Source: Rhodovibrionaceae bacterium
Lineage (GTDB): Bacteria; Pseudomonadota; Alphaproteobacteria; Kiloniellales; DSM-21159
Assembly (NCBI GenBank): GCA_028279885.1
Contig: JANQMX010000010.1
Coordinates: forward strand, 1-39,875
DNA: 39,875 bases
Direction: 5' to 3'
Under the pieces are notes generated by a model that ran no database searches, was not told the origin of the DNA, and saw nothing but the letters and a program-made list of their open reading frames with translations. The stretch's first letter is position 1, and the number at the start of each line of letters is the position of its first letter. Shown in pieces: positions 32,992 through 39,875 of this stretch. Made by a program: the position numbers and the translations under genes.

Positions 32992-33305
32992 CCCAACCCC
33001 ACGGCAAAAATTAACCAAGTCCCTGATATCCCCAAGATTTTGTATCACATTCGCGAGGCATTTTCAGCAGCACTTAAGATGTGGGAAACGATTTCCTACA
33101 GGTGTGTGAAATGCGCCTCAGTCGCCCGAAGGCATTAACCGCTTGAGCAGCCGTTGGTTCTCCGCCCGATTCGGCGGGCAAATGAAAGAGATCAGGGGAT
33201 GGCGGTGGCCTGACTGATCGCCGAGCGCGGGCGACAGCTTTTCCCCTTGCCAAGCTGTAGCCTCCCGTCGTTTCCCTACAGACGTCGCAAAGGGAAGGGA
33301 CGCGG
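32992..33305. other. Divergent intergenic region, AT-richer, no gene seen
   Basis: This 314-bp gap separates the divergent L,D-transpeptidase and GNAT genes and should hold both promoters. It is noticeably AT-richer than the coding DNA. Two TTAACC hexamers (near 33012 and 33136) resemble half of a CtrA-type site, but no full TTAA-N7-TTAA was found. A short imperfect GC hairpin lies at about 33162-33178. Confidence 0.4.
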
Positions 33306-33785
33306 ATGACCGAGATCGCGGTGCGTATAGCCGAAGACAGCGATCAGGAGGCTTTGGCGGCCATGATCGAGGCCCTGGACCGTCACTATCGCGACCCGCA
33401 GCGTCAGCCGGACACCACCGTGGCGGCCGCCGCGCGCTGGTTGCGGGACCGGGACGGCGATACGCGCTTCGCGCTCGCCTTCGCAGGTCAGACGCCGGTC
33501 GGCCTCGCCGTCTTCGCGCTCCTCTACCCCGGCAGAGACTTGAGCGGTCTACTCTATCTCAAGGATCTCTTCGTGCTCGCCGAGTGGCGCAGCTCCGGGG
33601 TCGGCGGCAGGCTGATGCGCTTCCTCGGCAGCTATTGCCGCGCACACGGTATCGGCCGCATGGACTGGCAGGTCGAGCAAGACAGGGCACAGGCCTTCTA
33701 TGAGCGGTTGGGCGCCAAGGTGATGCCGGAAAAGCGCTTCATGCGCATCGACGGCGACGCGCTGGCGGAGCTCGCAGAGGGCTAG
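33306..33785 (+). CDS. GNAT family N-acetyltransferase
   Basis: A 159-residue acetyltransferase. The N-terminus EIAVRIAEDSDQEALAAMIEALDRHYR is the first strand and helices. LYLKDLFVLAEWRSSGVGGRLMRFLGSYC contains motif A (R-x-x-G-V-G-G), the acetyl-CoA pyrophosphate loop, and MDWQVEQDRAQAFYERLGAKV is motif B. The substrate may be an amine or amino-acid derivative; it cannot be told. A GAAGGGAAGG site precedes ATG 33306. The TAG stop overlaps the convergent PhyH-family stop by 4 bp. Confidence 0.9.
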   Translation: MTEIAVRIAEDSDQEALAAMIEALDRHYRDPQRQPDTTVAAAARWLRDRDGDTRFALAFAGQTPVGLAVFALLYPGRDLSGLLYLKDLFVLAEWRSSGVGGRLMRFLGSYCRAHGIGRMDWQVEQDRAQAFYERLGAKVMPEKRFMRIDGDALAELAEG

Positions 33786-34588
33786 GCCTGCACGACCACC
33801 GGGAATAGTTCGGAATCGAGGGCTGCGCCCGAGGGCAGGCCCGGGTCGCTCAGCATGGGCTGAATGTTCGGCCGCGGGTAGTAGGTGGCGTCGTCGCCGG
33901 CCCAGCGGACGATGTAGGCGCGGCGGCGCCGGTCGTTGCGGTTGTTGCCCGAGGCGGCGTGCAGGGTCAGGCCGTAGTGGAAGGTGCAGTCGCCCGGCGA
34001 CAACTCGTAGCGGACGAAACGGTGCTGGTCGCGTTCGGCCTCGATGTCCGGCACCGGCGGCAGGTCCTCCTTGTAGCGGTTGTCGCCGGTGAAGCTCTTG
34101 GCCAGGAAGCGCTTGCCCCACAGATGCGAGCCGGCCAGGTACTCGACCGCGCCGCTGTCCTTGGTCACCTCGTCGAGCGCAACCCACATGGAGAGCACCT
34201 GGCGGCCGGCGACCGGCCAGTAGGGTTGATCGTGGTGCCAGTAGGTTTCGGCCCCGGTACCCGGTTCCTTGACCAGCAGTTGGTCGAAGAAAAGGTTGAT
34301 CTTGCTGGAGCGCATCAGCGCCGCGGCCATGTCGGCGGCGCCGGACTCGAAGACGAACCTGCGAAACTCCGGCCGATGCTTCCACACGAAGGTGTTGCCG
34401 AAAAAGCGGCCGCCTTCGTCGCGCGTCAGGTCCAGCACCATGGGGCCGGGGTCGGCCATCTCCGCTTCGGTGGCCTCGCGCAGCAGGCTCAGCCAGTCCT
34501 CACTGAAAGCCTGACGCAGGCAGACGATGCCGTCGCGCTCCAGGGTCTCGATGTCGTCTTCCGTCACCAGGTCCGTCGCCTTGCCCAT
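33782..34588 (-). CDS. Phytanoyl-CoA dioxygenase (PhyH) family protein
   Basis: A 268-residue Fe(II)/2-oxoglutarate oxygenase. The metal triad is visible: His118 and Asp120 in ETYWHHDQPYWP, and His210 in GLTLHAASGNN. Arg223 in RRAYIVRW would bind 2-oxoglutarate. DGIVCLRQAFSEDWL is the typical N-terminal block of the family, and GAVEYLAGSH is also conserved. Bacterial members hydroxylate diverse small molecules, from ectoine to natural products; the substrate here is unknown and the neighbours do not help. ATG 34588 starts MGKATDLV. Confidence 0.9.
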   Translation of the reverse strand: MGKATDLVTEDDIETLERDGIVCLRQAFSEDWLSLLREATEAEMADPGPMVLDLTRDEGGRFFGNTFVWKHRPEFRRFVFESGAADMAAALMRSSKINLFFDQLLVKEPGTGAETYWHHDQPYWPVAGRQVLSMWVALDEVTKDSGAVEYLAGSHLWGKRFLAKSFTGDNRYKEDLPPVPDIEAERDQHRFVRYELSPGDCTFHYGLTLHAASGNNRNDRRRRAYIVRWAGDDATYYPRPNIQPMLSDPGLPSGAALDSELFPVVVQA

Positions 34589-34840
34589 GGCCGATCTCCC
34601 GCTCGTCCGGTCTTTTCGTGCTTGCGGTTATCTTAGCGCAGCCTGCGTCCCGGCTGGCAACGCCAGGGCCACCGATAGATGGACGGGTTGCAGAAACAGC
34701 AGATGAGAACCGGGTCGTCGGTTTTCCCCGTGCGATCAGCAAATCGTCATCTGGGTGTGCTTGCAAGCGCCGCGCAGCTCCGCTTAGCTGATAGGGCAGC
34801 CGCGCAAAAGACCGCGGCGCATCCGGGAGCAATCGGTCAA

Positions 34841-35374
34841 GTGGGACGGAAGGACAGGTTCGAGGCCTACCGCAACCGCCTGTTCGGCTACGCCTTCGCC
34901 CTCTGTAAGGATGTGGAGCTGGCCGGCGAGCTGGTACAGGACTGCGCGATCAAAGCCTTGTCTGCGCTCAGCGTGCCGACCGATGAGGCGGCCTACCGCG
35001 CTTGGCTGTTCCGCATTGCGCGGAACCTCTACATTGATCGCCTGCGGCGGCAGAAGAGCGAGCGGACGGCGCAGGAGGACTTCGAGCCTCCCTTGGGTCA
35101 GCCGCTCAACCTCGAGAACGTAGTGGTGAACGCGATTTCGGTGCGGCAAGCGCTCTTGCGGTTGTCGCAGAATCAGCGGGAAATCATTGTGCTGGTGGAC
35201 GTTGGAGGTTTCAGTTACGCCGAGGCGGCCGAGGTTCTGGGGCTGCCGACCGGGACGGTGATGAGCCGGCTGAGCCGCGCGCGGCAGGCCTTGATCGCGC
35301 AGTTGAGCGACGACAAGGTGGTGCCGCTCCGGCCACGCGGCGGGCGAGCAAAGCAGAAGAAAAGGCTCGAATGA
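34841..35374 (+). CDS. ECF-type RNA polymerase sigma factor
   Basis: A 177-residue extracytoplasmic-function sigma factor. Region 2 is RFEAYRNRLFGYAFALCKDVELAGELVQD and AWLFRIARNLYIDRLRRQ; region 4 is RLSQNQREIIVLVDVGGFSYAEAAEVLGLPTGTVMSRLSRARQAL. The start is uncertain: GTG 34841 is used because GGGAG lies 11 bp upstream and it gives normal ECF length. ATG 34679 and ATG 34703 in the same frame would add a ~50-residue tail with no ribosome-binding site and no domain match. The stop overlaps the anti-sigma start by 4 bp, and the sulfite-oxidase-like genes follow, so it probably controls them. Confidence 0.9.
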   Translation: MGRKDRFEAYRNRLFGYAFALCKDVELAGELVQDCAIKALSALSVPTDEAAYRAWLFRIARNLYIDRLRRQKSERTAQEDFEPPLGQPLNLENVVVNAISVRQALLRLSQNQREIIVLVDVGGFSYAEAAEVLGLPTGTVMSRLSRARQALIAQLSDDKVVPLRPRGGRAKQKKRLE

Positions 35375-36132
35375 CGCAGAGCGAAGTCAGCTGGCAGAGG
35401 CTCAACGCCTATGTGGACGGTGAGCTGTCGGCGAGAGAGAAGGCCGCTGTGGCCGAGGACATCGCAAGCGACCCTTCGCTGGCGCGCGCCGTGGCGCTGC
35501 TGCAGGGCGTCAAGGCGGAGCTGTCCGAGTTTCCCGGTAAGGCGCCGGCCCGGCGGCGGCGTGGCGGCCGCTTTTCGCTGCCTTTCGTGCCCTGGCTCAG
35601 CGCGGCCTGCATCGCCTTGCTCGTTGCAGGCGGGGCCGTCGTGGCCAGCCAGCTGACGGCGCCCGAAACCTCTCCCCTCCTGGCCCAGCACCAAGAGTGG
35701 GCAGACACGGCCCGGGCCGGTGGAGCGCCAGAGCCGGTAGCGGGCGTGGCGAAGGCCTTCTTTGCGCCACAACTGCCCTCGCTCGAGCCTTTCGGCTTGC
35801 GGCTGGACCGCGCCGGTCTCGTCTCGCTCGCCGACGGGGAGGAAGCGCTGCATGCCGGTTACGTCGGTCAGCGTGGCTGCCGCATAAGCCTTTTCCTGCT
35901 GCCAACGGACAGCGCCTCGCGCGATCTTGCCTTGCCTGCGGAGATTCTTCAGGCGAGCGGGCAGGCCGGGTCTTGGCGCTATCGGCTGCTGGCGCAGGAC
36001 ATGGACAGTGCACGCTTCGCCTTGATCGCCGCCGCGCTGGACGAGCAGTTGCGGCTGGTCGCGCCGCTCTCCGAAGAGAGCCGCCTGGCCTACGAAGACA
36101 ACCCGGCGGCCCGCGCGCCCTGTTTCACCTGA
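35371..36132 (+). CDS. Membrane-anchored anti-sigma factor
   Basis: A 253-residue protein. Residues 1-50 form an anti-sigma-type helical domain (WQRLNAYVDGELSAREKAAVAEDIASDPSLA), then a basic stretch, one membrane helix (FVPWLSAACIALLVAGGAVVASQL) and a ~160-residue periplasmic domain. No His-x3-Cys-x2-Cys zinc motif is present, so it is a zinc-free version. The ATGA overlap with the ECF gene shows coupling. The periplasmic part contains a Gly-Cys (RGCRIS) and a C-terminal PCFT, which could be a redox-sensitive pair; that is inference. The likely role is to hold the sigma factor until an envelope signal arrives. Confidence 0.85.
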   Translation: MTQSEVSWQRLNAYVDGELSAREKAAVAEDIASDPSLARAVALLQGVKAELSEFPGKAPARRRRGGRFSLPFVPWLSAACIALLVAGGAVVASQLTAPETSPLLAQHQEWADTARAGGAPEPVAGVAKAFFAPQLPSLEPFGLRLDRAGLVSLADGEEALHAGYVGQRGCRISLFLLPTDSASRDLALPAEILQASGQAGSWRYRLLAQDMDSARFALIAAALDEQLRLVAPLSEESRLAYEDNPAARAPCFT

Positions 36133-36225
36133 CGTGGTTTGGAATAAATCTCCGTACTCCTGCGTCTTCTCCTTCAAAAGGCATGCGTCAGCCCGTCGCA
36201 TGCCGTGCAAAGCAAGGGAGGAGAC

Positions 36226-37539
36226 ATGTCGAAATCGAAAAAAGAGCGCGGGATCTGCGAGCTCTATGCGGAAGACCCGGAGCGGGCGGACTACGTCGTT
36301 TTCGGTCGCGTCGCTGACAAGGGCCGCCGCGGCTTCCTCAAGGGAGCGGGCTTGGCGACCATGGGCGTGGCCTTGGGTGCCACCATTCCATTCCATCGCA
36401 ACATGCCGGCGGGCCTGATTCCGGCGGCCTTTGCCGAGTCCCTGACCGACTTCAAGATCGAAGGCAAGGATGGCCTGACGGTTTTGAACGACCGGCCGAT
36501 CAATGCCGAAACGCCGGCCCATCTCTTGGACGATCACATCACGCCGACCGAGCGGCACTTCATTCGTAACAATGGCGTTCCCCCCGAGGACATGAATCCG
36601 GCGACCTGGAGCCTGACCATAGACGGGGAGGTCGAGCGGCCCATGACTCTGTCGATTGCCGATCTCAAGCGCGACTTCGAGGTCGTCAGCTACGCCCTGC
36701 AGCTCGAATGCGGCGGCAATGGCCGCAGTGCCTTCAACCCGCCCGCCAGGGGCAACCAGTGGAGCTTGGGGGCGGTCGGCAACTGCATGTGGACCGGCGT
36801 GCGCCTGGTCGACGTGCTGAATGCGGCCGGCGTCAAGCCCACCGCGATCTACACGGCCCACTATGGGGCCGACACGCACCTTTCCGGCGACCCGGACAAG
36901 CTGCCGATCTCCCGCGGTGTGCCGATCGAAAAGGCGATGAGCCCCTACAACCTGATCGCCTTCGAGCAGAACGGCGGCCCCATACATCCGATGAACGGCG
37001 CCCCCCTGCGTCTGGTGGTGCCGGGCTGGCCAGGTTCCTGCAGCCAAAAGTGGCTCAGGCGCATTCAGCTCCGCGACGTGGAGCACGACGGGCCGAAGAT
37101 GACCGGCACCTCCTACCGCGTGCCGAAGTACAAGGTCGCGCCGGGCACCGACGTGCCGAAGGAGGACCACAAGATCATCCACGCCATGCCGGTGAAGTCG
37201 CTGGTCACCTTCCCGGAGAGCGGCATCACCTTGCCGGCTGGCAGCCCCTCGGTCGCGGTGCGTGGCCACGCCTGGGCCGGCGATTACTTCGTCAGTCAGG
37301 TCGAGCTGTCGGCTGACTTCGGCACCACCTGGACCAAGGCCGATCTCATGGCGCCGACCAATCCCTATTCCTGGCAGAGCTGGCAGGCCGAGGTTTCGCT
37401 CCCTGGCCGCGGATACTACGAGGTCTGGGCGCGCGCGACCGACAGCGAAGGCAATCAGCAGCCCTTCGCCATCAACTGGAACCCCAAGGGCTACCTCAAC
37501 AACACCATGCACCGCGTTGCCGTGACGGTGGCTGCATGA
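36226..37539 (+). CDS. Sulfite oxidase family molybdoenzyme (SorA-like)
   Basis: A 437-residue periplasmic molybdoprotein. The N-terminus has a Tat signal (GRRGFLKGAGLATMGVALG, Arg34-Arg35). The molybdopterin domain contains RHFIRNNGVPP, WSLTIDGEVERP and LQLECGGNGRSAF with Cys162 as Mo ligand, then MWTGVRLVDVL; GWPGSCSQKWLRRI starts the conserved later block and the C-terminal dimerisation domain begins near GHAWAGDYFVSQVELS. It fits sulfite dehydrogenase SorA (SoxC is a close alternative). ATG 36226 has GGGAGGAG just upstream and is preferred to ATG 36205. The end overlaps the cytochrome gene by 4 bp, as expected for a Sor catalytic subunit and its electron acceptor. Confidence 0.88.
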   Translation: MSKSKKERGICELYAEDPERADYVVFGRVADKGRRGFLKGAGLATMGVALGATIPFHRNMPAGLIPAAFAESLTDFKIEGKDGLTVLNDRPINAETPAHLLDDHITPTERHFIRNNGVPPEDMNPATWSLTIDGEVERPMTLSIADLKRDFEVVSYALQLECGGNGRSAFNPPARGNQWSLGAVGNCMWTGVRLVDVLNAAGVKPTAIYTAHYGADTHLSGDPDKLPISRGVPIEKAMSPYNLIAFEQNGGPIHPMNGAPLRLVVPGWPGSCSQKWLRRIQLRDVEHDGPKMTGTSYRVPKYKVAPGTDVPKEDHKIIHAMPVKSLVTFPESGITLPAGSPSVAVRGHAWAGDYFVSQVELSADFGTTWTKADLMAPTNPYSWQSWQAEVSLPGRGYYEVWARATDSEGNQQPFAINWNPKGYLNNTMHRVAVTVAA

Positions 37540-37889
37540 GGATAAGCTCGTCTGTTGCGAGAGTCTCGAGGCCGCCGCTCCGGCGGCCTTTCCTCTCTCT
37601 GCTTGTCGCTGCCGGGCTTTGTCTGCTGACGCTGCCGGCCTGGGCCGATGACGATTTCTTCGGCGAGGACTGGCCGCGCACCGAAGGTTATGAGGAGGTC
37701 GGCTACTTCTGCGGCGCCTGTCATTCCCTGGCCATCGTCAAGCAGCAGGGTCTGTCGCGGCCCCACTGGGACGATCTCTTCGACTGGATGATCGAGGAGC
37801 AGGGCATGGCCGAGCTGGAGCCCGAAGAGCGCGAACTCTACCTCGATTATCTGGCCCGTCACTTCAATGAGGACCATCGGCCGCTGTAG
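37536..37889 (+). CDS. Monohaem cytochrome c, SorB-like
   Basis: A 117-residue periplasmic cytochrome. A signal peptide (FLSLLVAAGLCLLTLPAWA) is followed by a mature domain of about 80 residues. The haem-binding motif is CGACH at 59-63, and WMIEEQGMAELEPEERELYLDYLARHF offers Met85 or Met91 as the axial ligand; this EQGM segment is common in SorB proteins. The short single-haem chain argues for SorB rather than the larger dihaem SoxD. It would take electrons from the molybdoenzyme upstream and pass them to the respiratory chain. Confidence 0.88.
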   Translation: MRISSSVARVSRPPLRRPFLSLLVAAGLCLLTLPAWADDDFFGEDWPRTEGYEEVGYFCGACHSLAIVKQQGLSRPHWDDLFDWMIEEQGMAELEPEERELYLDYLARHFNEDHRPL

Positions 37890-37941
37890 TCTCCCCCGCC
37901 TTCACCGAACTCAGAATTTCCTCAGAAAAAAAGTCGATTCT

Positions 37942-37961
37942 CTTCAGGACCTCCCCTGAAG
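37942..37961 (+). terminator. Hairpin between the cytochrome gene and the PEP-CTERM gene
   Basis: A perfect 7-bp inverted repeat CTTCAGG (37942-37948) / CCTGAAG (37955-37961) with a 6-base loop lies about 50 bp after the cytochrome stop. There is no T-run, so it could instead be a leader structure for the next gene. Confidence 0.3.
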
Positions 37962-38071
37962 GTCGCGGCTATAGCCACCGCGGTGTTTGAACAGCTGCGC
38001 TTGGCCGCCGCGTCGTTGCTGTTGGTTGCACGCTGGTCCTGGCGGCCGGCGTTGTCCTGCCCAACACGGCC

Positions 38072-38548
38072 ATGGCCGTGCCGATTCAATGGTCGTTGCA
38101 AGGCGTCAACTTCAACGATGGCACGACGGCAAGTGGCTCCTTTTTCTACGATGCAGACACACAGATCTACTCGGATGTCGACATCACCACGAGCAGCGGC
38201 AACGTCTACGGCATGCGGCTTGCGAACCTCGGCGGCGGTCCCTTCGGCTTTGCCGCGGTGGCTGCCGGCCCGCCGCCGGTCATTGGCGATGCGCTGTTCT
38301 TTCTCGTCTTCAGCAGCCGGCTCACCAACGCCGGTGGCACTGTTGAGTTCAGGACGTCGAACGGCGCCTACGAGGGCATTTGCGGAAATGACGGCTGCAG
38401 CGGCGTGGACATCGAGCGTCTCGTAACGGCCGGGCAGGTGTTTTCAGGTTCTCCGACCGCTCTTTCCGAGCCGGGAACTCTCGCGGTCGTGGGCCTCGGT
38501 CTTGCCGGGCTCGGCGTCGTGATGCGCCGCCGCGTGAAGCGGAGCTGA
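38072..38548 (+). CDS. PEP-CTERM sorting-domain protein, signal peptide frameshifted
   Basis: The mature protein (about 155 residues, VPIQWSLQGVNF onward) ends with a PEP-CTERM tail: SEPGTLAVVGLGLAGLGVV then MRRRVKRS. Such proteins are cut and sorted by an exosortase. They need a signal peptide, and the frame leading into ATG 38072 does read as the second half of one (GCTLVLAAGVVLPNTAMA), but it has no ATG, GTG or TTG back to the stop at 37988-37990. A GTG at 37983 in another frame encodes what looks like the first half (MFEQLRLAAASLLLV). An indel near 38020-38035 would join them. The gene is therefore a recent pseudogene or contains a sequence error. Confidence 0.7.
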   Translation: MAVPIQWSLQGVNFNDGTTASGSFFYDADTQIYSDVDITTSSGNVYGMRLANLGGGPFGFAAVAAGPPPVIGDALFFLVFSSRLTNAGGTVEFRTSNGAYEGICGNDGCSGVDIERLVTAGQVFSGSPTALSEPGTLAVVGLGLAGLGVVMRRRVKRS

Positions 38549-38667
38549 CCCGCGACAAAGCTGCGTCCTGCTCTTGCCTGGAACGGGTGTGACCGCCAAG
38601 CTTGGGGTCAGGCCCTCCGCGAGCAGTATCGCCCGCGGGGGGCTGGAGCGTCAGGGGGCAGCGCGCA

Positions 38668-39588
38668 ATGGCGGAGTCAAGCGACATCGTTCTTCTCGAT
38701 GGCGGTATGGGGCAGGAGCTTTATCACCGCAGCCAAAACACGGCGACACCGTTGTGGTCGGCGCAGGTCCTGATGGATGAGCCCGAGTTGGTCGAGACGG
38801 TGCACGGCGAGTTCATCGCCGCCGGGGCTCAGATCATCATCCTCAACGCCTACTCGGCGACGCCGGAGCGCTTGGCGGATGCCGGAAAGGCCGAGCTCTT
38901 CGAGCCGGTGCAGGCGCAGGCCATATCGGTCGCTAAGATGGCGCGGGAGAAGAGCGGCAGGCCGGTGCGCATCGCCGGCTGCTTGCCGCCGCTGGTTGCC
39001 AGCTATCGCCCGGACCTGGTGCCAGATGCCGAGACCGCCCTCGCGCTCTACCGCCGCATCGTCGCCGTACAGCAAGAGGCGGTGGACTTCTTCCTTTGCG
39101 AGACCCTGGCCTCGATCAAGGAGGCACGGGTGGCGACCCAGGCCGCCAAGGAGAGCGGCAAGCCGGTCTGGACCGGCCTGACGGTCGACGATTCCGACGG
39201 CACCAAGCTGCGCTCCGGCGAAGCGCTGGCCGATGGCATTCAAGCCGCCGTCGATGCGGGGGCCGATGCCGTGCTGATCAACTGCTCGATCCCCGAGGCG
39301 GTGGACCAAGGCGTTGCCGTCCTGGCCGAGGCCGGCGTCCCCTTCGGCGCCTACGCCAACGGCTTCACCTCGATCCTGGAACTGCAACCCGGCAAGACGG
39401 TGGACGTGCTTCAGGCGCGCACAGATTTAGGTCCCGAGACCTATGCCAGTCACGCGCTCGGCTGGGTCAAGGCCGGAGCCCGTATCGTCGGCGGCTGCTG
39501 CGAAGTCGGCCCGGCCCACATCGCCGAGCTGTCGCAACGCCTCGAGGCCGAGGGCTACCGACCGGCGGCGGAGCTGCCGGGGCACTGA
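38668..39588 (+). CDS. Homocysteine S-methyltransferase family protein
   Basis: A 306-residue TIM-barrel methyltransferase. The zinc-binding Cys residues are Cys206 (LINCSIPEA), Cys277 and Cys278 (VGGCCEVGP), the triad of the family. The N-terminus IVLLDGGMGQELYHR and ILNAYSATPERL are also typical. Members move a methyl group from a methylated donor such as S-methylmethionine or a betaine to homocysteine; there is no cobalamin domain. ATG 38668 is chosen because the domain begins six residues later; the in-frame ATG at 38602 adds a non-homologous lead. The stop is 22 bp before an enolase-superfamily gene, suggesting one transcript. Confidence 0.88.
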   Translation: MAESSDIVLLDGGMGQELYHRSQNTATPLWSAQVLMDEPELVETVHGEFIAAGAQIIILNAYSATPERLADAGKAELFEPVQAQAISVAKMAREKSGRPVRIAGCLPPLVASYRPDLVPDAETALALYRRIVAVQQEAVDFFLCETLASIKEARVATQAAKESGKPVWTGLTVDDSDGTKLRSGEALADGIQAAVDAGADAVLINCSIPEAVDQGVAVLAEAGVPFGAYANGFTSILELQPGKTVDVLQARTDLGPETYASHALGWVKAGARIVGGCCEVGPAHIAELSQRLEAEGYRPAAELPGH

Positions 39589-39610
39589 CAGCGGGCGGAG
39601 GCGGCCGGCT

Positions 39611-39875
39611 ATGAAGATCGTAAAGCTCACGCTCTACCGCGTGCCGCTGACCAGCCACGTCCCCTATGTCATGGCGGATGGCAAGGCTTGCGAGACGGTC
39701 GACACGCACGTTCTCGCCATCGAGAGCGATGCGGGTCACGTCGGCTGGGGCGAGGTCTGCCCCATCCCGCATTATCTGCCGGCCTATGCCGGCGGCGTGC
39801 CGGCCGCTGTGGCGGAGCTGGCGCCAGTGCTGCTCGGCGCTGACCCGGTCGGGCCCGAGGCGCTGATGGCGTGCT
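39611..39875 (+). CDS. Enolase superfamily (mandelate racemase/muconate lactonizing) protein, partial
   Basis: The first 88 codons of a gene cut by the window end. MKIVKLTLYRVPLT, the THVLAIESDAGHVGWGEVCP block and YLPAYAGGVPAAVAELAPVLLGADP match the N-terminal capping domain of MR/MLE enzymes. The LPAYAGGV segment recalls the subgroup that includes hydroxyproline- and proline-betaine epimerases and related dehydratases, but the catalytic barrel residues lie beyond the window. GGAGG lies about 9 bp before ATG 39611. Confidence 0.8.
   Translation, partial: MKIVKLTLYRVPLTSHVPYVMADGKACETVDTHVLAIESDAGHVGWGEVCPIPHYLPAYAGGVPAAVAELAPVLLGADPVGPEALMAC

Noticed and set aside
32992-33305. Possible CtrA-binding sites (TTAACC)
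   Set aside because: Only isolated half-sites; the full TTAA-N7-TTAA spacing is not present.
34679-34840. N-terminal extension of the ECF sigma factor from ATG 34679
   Set aside because: No ribosome-binding site, no sigma-factor similarity in the added ~54 residues, and normal ECF length is reached from GTG 34841. Not excluded fully.
35215-37512. 765-codon minus-strand open frame across the anti-sigma and molybdoenzyme genes
   Set aside because: It covers several real plus-strand genes end to end and has no domain pattern; it is an artefact of codon bias.
1-39875. CRISPR arrays, tRNA and rRNA genes, prophage or restriction-modification genes
   Set aside because: Intergenic gaps were read through; none holds regularly spaced repeats, a tRNA cloverleaf with conserved T-loop, or phage or defence gene hallmarks. 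The cloverleaf-like repeat copies lack tRNA consensus positions.

Overview
The window is GC-rich (about two-thirds G+C by eye), densely coded bacterial DNA that reads as an alphaproteobacterial chromosome, most likely Rhodospirillales-like and plausibly marine or soil living. The pointers are a zf-CHCC (NDUFS6-type) protein, an ethylmalonyl-CoA pathway gene pair, ZapE, a leuD/leuB/asd neighbourhood, a DddP-like M24 protein beside an MttB-family methyltransferase, and nested palindromic intergenic repeats. The taxon is inferred from gene content; no rRNA, tRNA, CRISPR array or prophage was seen.

Layout. 1-4308: the 3' end of an insertion sequence joined to the last ~70 codons of a peptide-type substrate-binding protein, then an otherwise intact ABC importer operon (two permeases, two ATPases) and a small antitoxin-like ORF. 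4319-7393 (minus): an ABC-2 type ATPase without a permease, a lipoprotein-like alpha/beta hydrolase and an EamA exporter, overlapping end to end. 7575-12178 (plus): zf-CHCC protein, a 42-residue membrane peptide, polA, and a TPR-2OG oxygenase protein. 12473-14077 (minus) is a sulfatase and 14201-14839 (plus) an AlkA-type glycosylase.

14844-20874 (minus) is a five-gene run: CoA-ester lyase, mesaconyl-CoA hydratase, zapE, DddP-like M24 protein, MttB-family protein. pdxY, a Rieske oxygenase, and a divergent LysR/YciI pair follow. 24370-30025 holds asd, leuB and leuD (all minus) with an Mpo1-like gene, a small secreted protein and an FAD amine oxidase between them, and a Tat-exported DUF882 protein. 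30168-31165 has two copies of a branched palindromic element flanking a small secreted protein. Then come an L,D-transpeptidase, a GNAT enzyme and a PhyH dioxygenase.

34841-37889 (plus) is a self-contained module: ECF sigma factor, membrane anti-sigma factor, Tat-exported sulfite-oxidase-family molybdoenzyme and a monohaem cytochrome c, all tightly packed or overlapping. The window ends with a PEP-CTERM protein whose signal peptide appears frameshifted, a homocysteine S-methyltransferase-family gene, and the start of an enolase-superfamily gene.

Most of this is ordinary chromosome. The items that most deserve a second look are: (i) the DddP-like protein, which keeps all six metal-ligand positions at a constant register but has Val where I recall the catalytic Asp of DMSP lyase, paired with an MttB-family gene and no corrinoid partner; (ii) the two repeat copies with compensatory changes in a side hairpin; (iii) the sigma/anti-sigma/sulfite dehydrogenase module; (iv) a 24-bp perfect palindrome inside the yciI-like gene; (v) the frameshifted PEP-CTERM gene.
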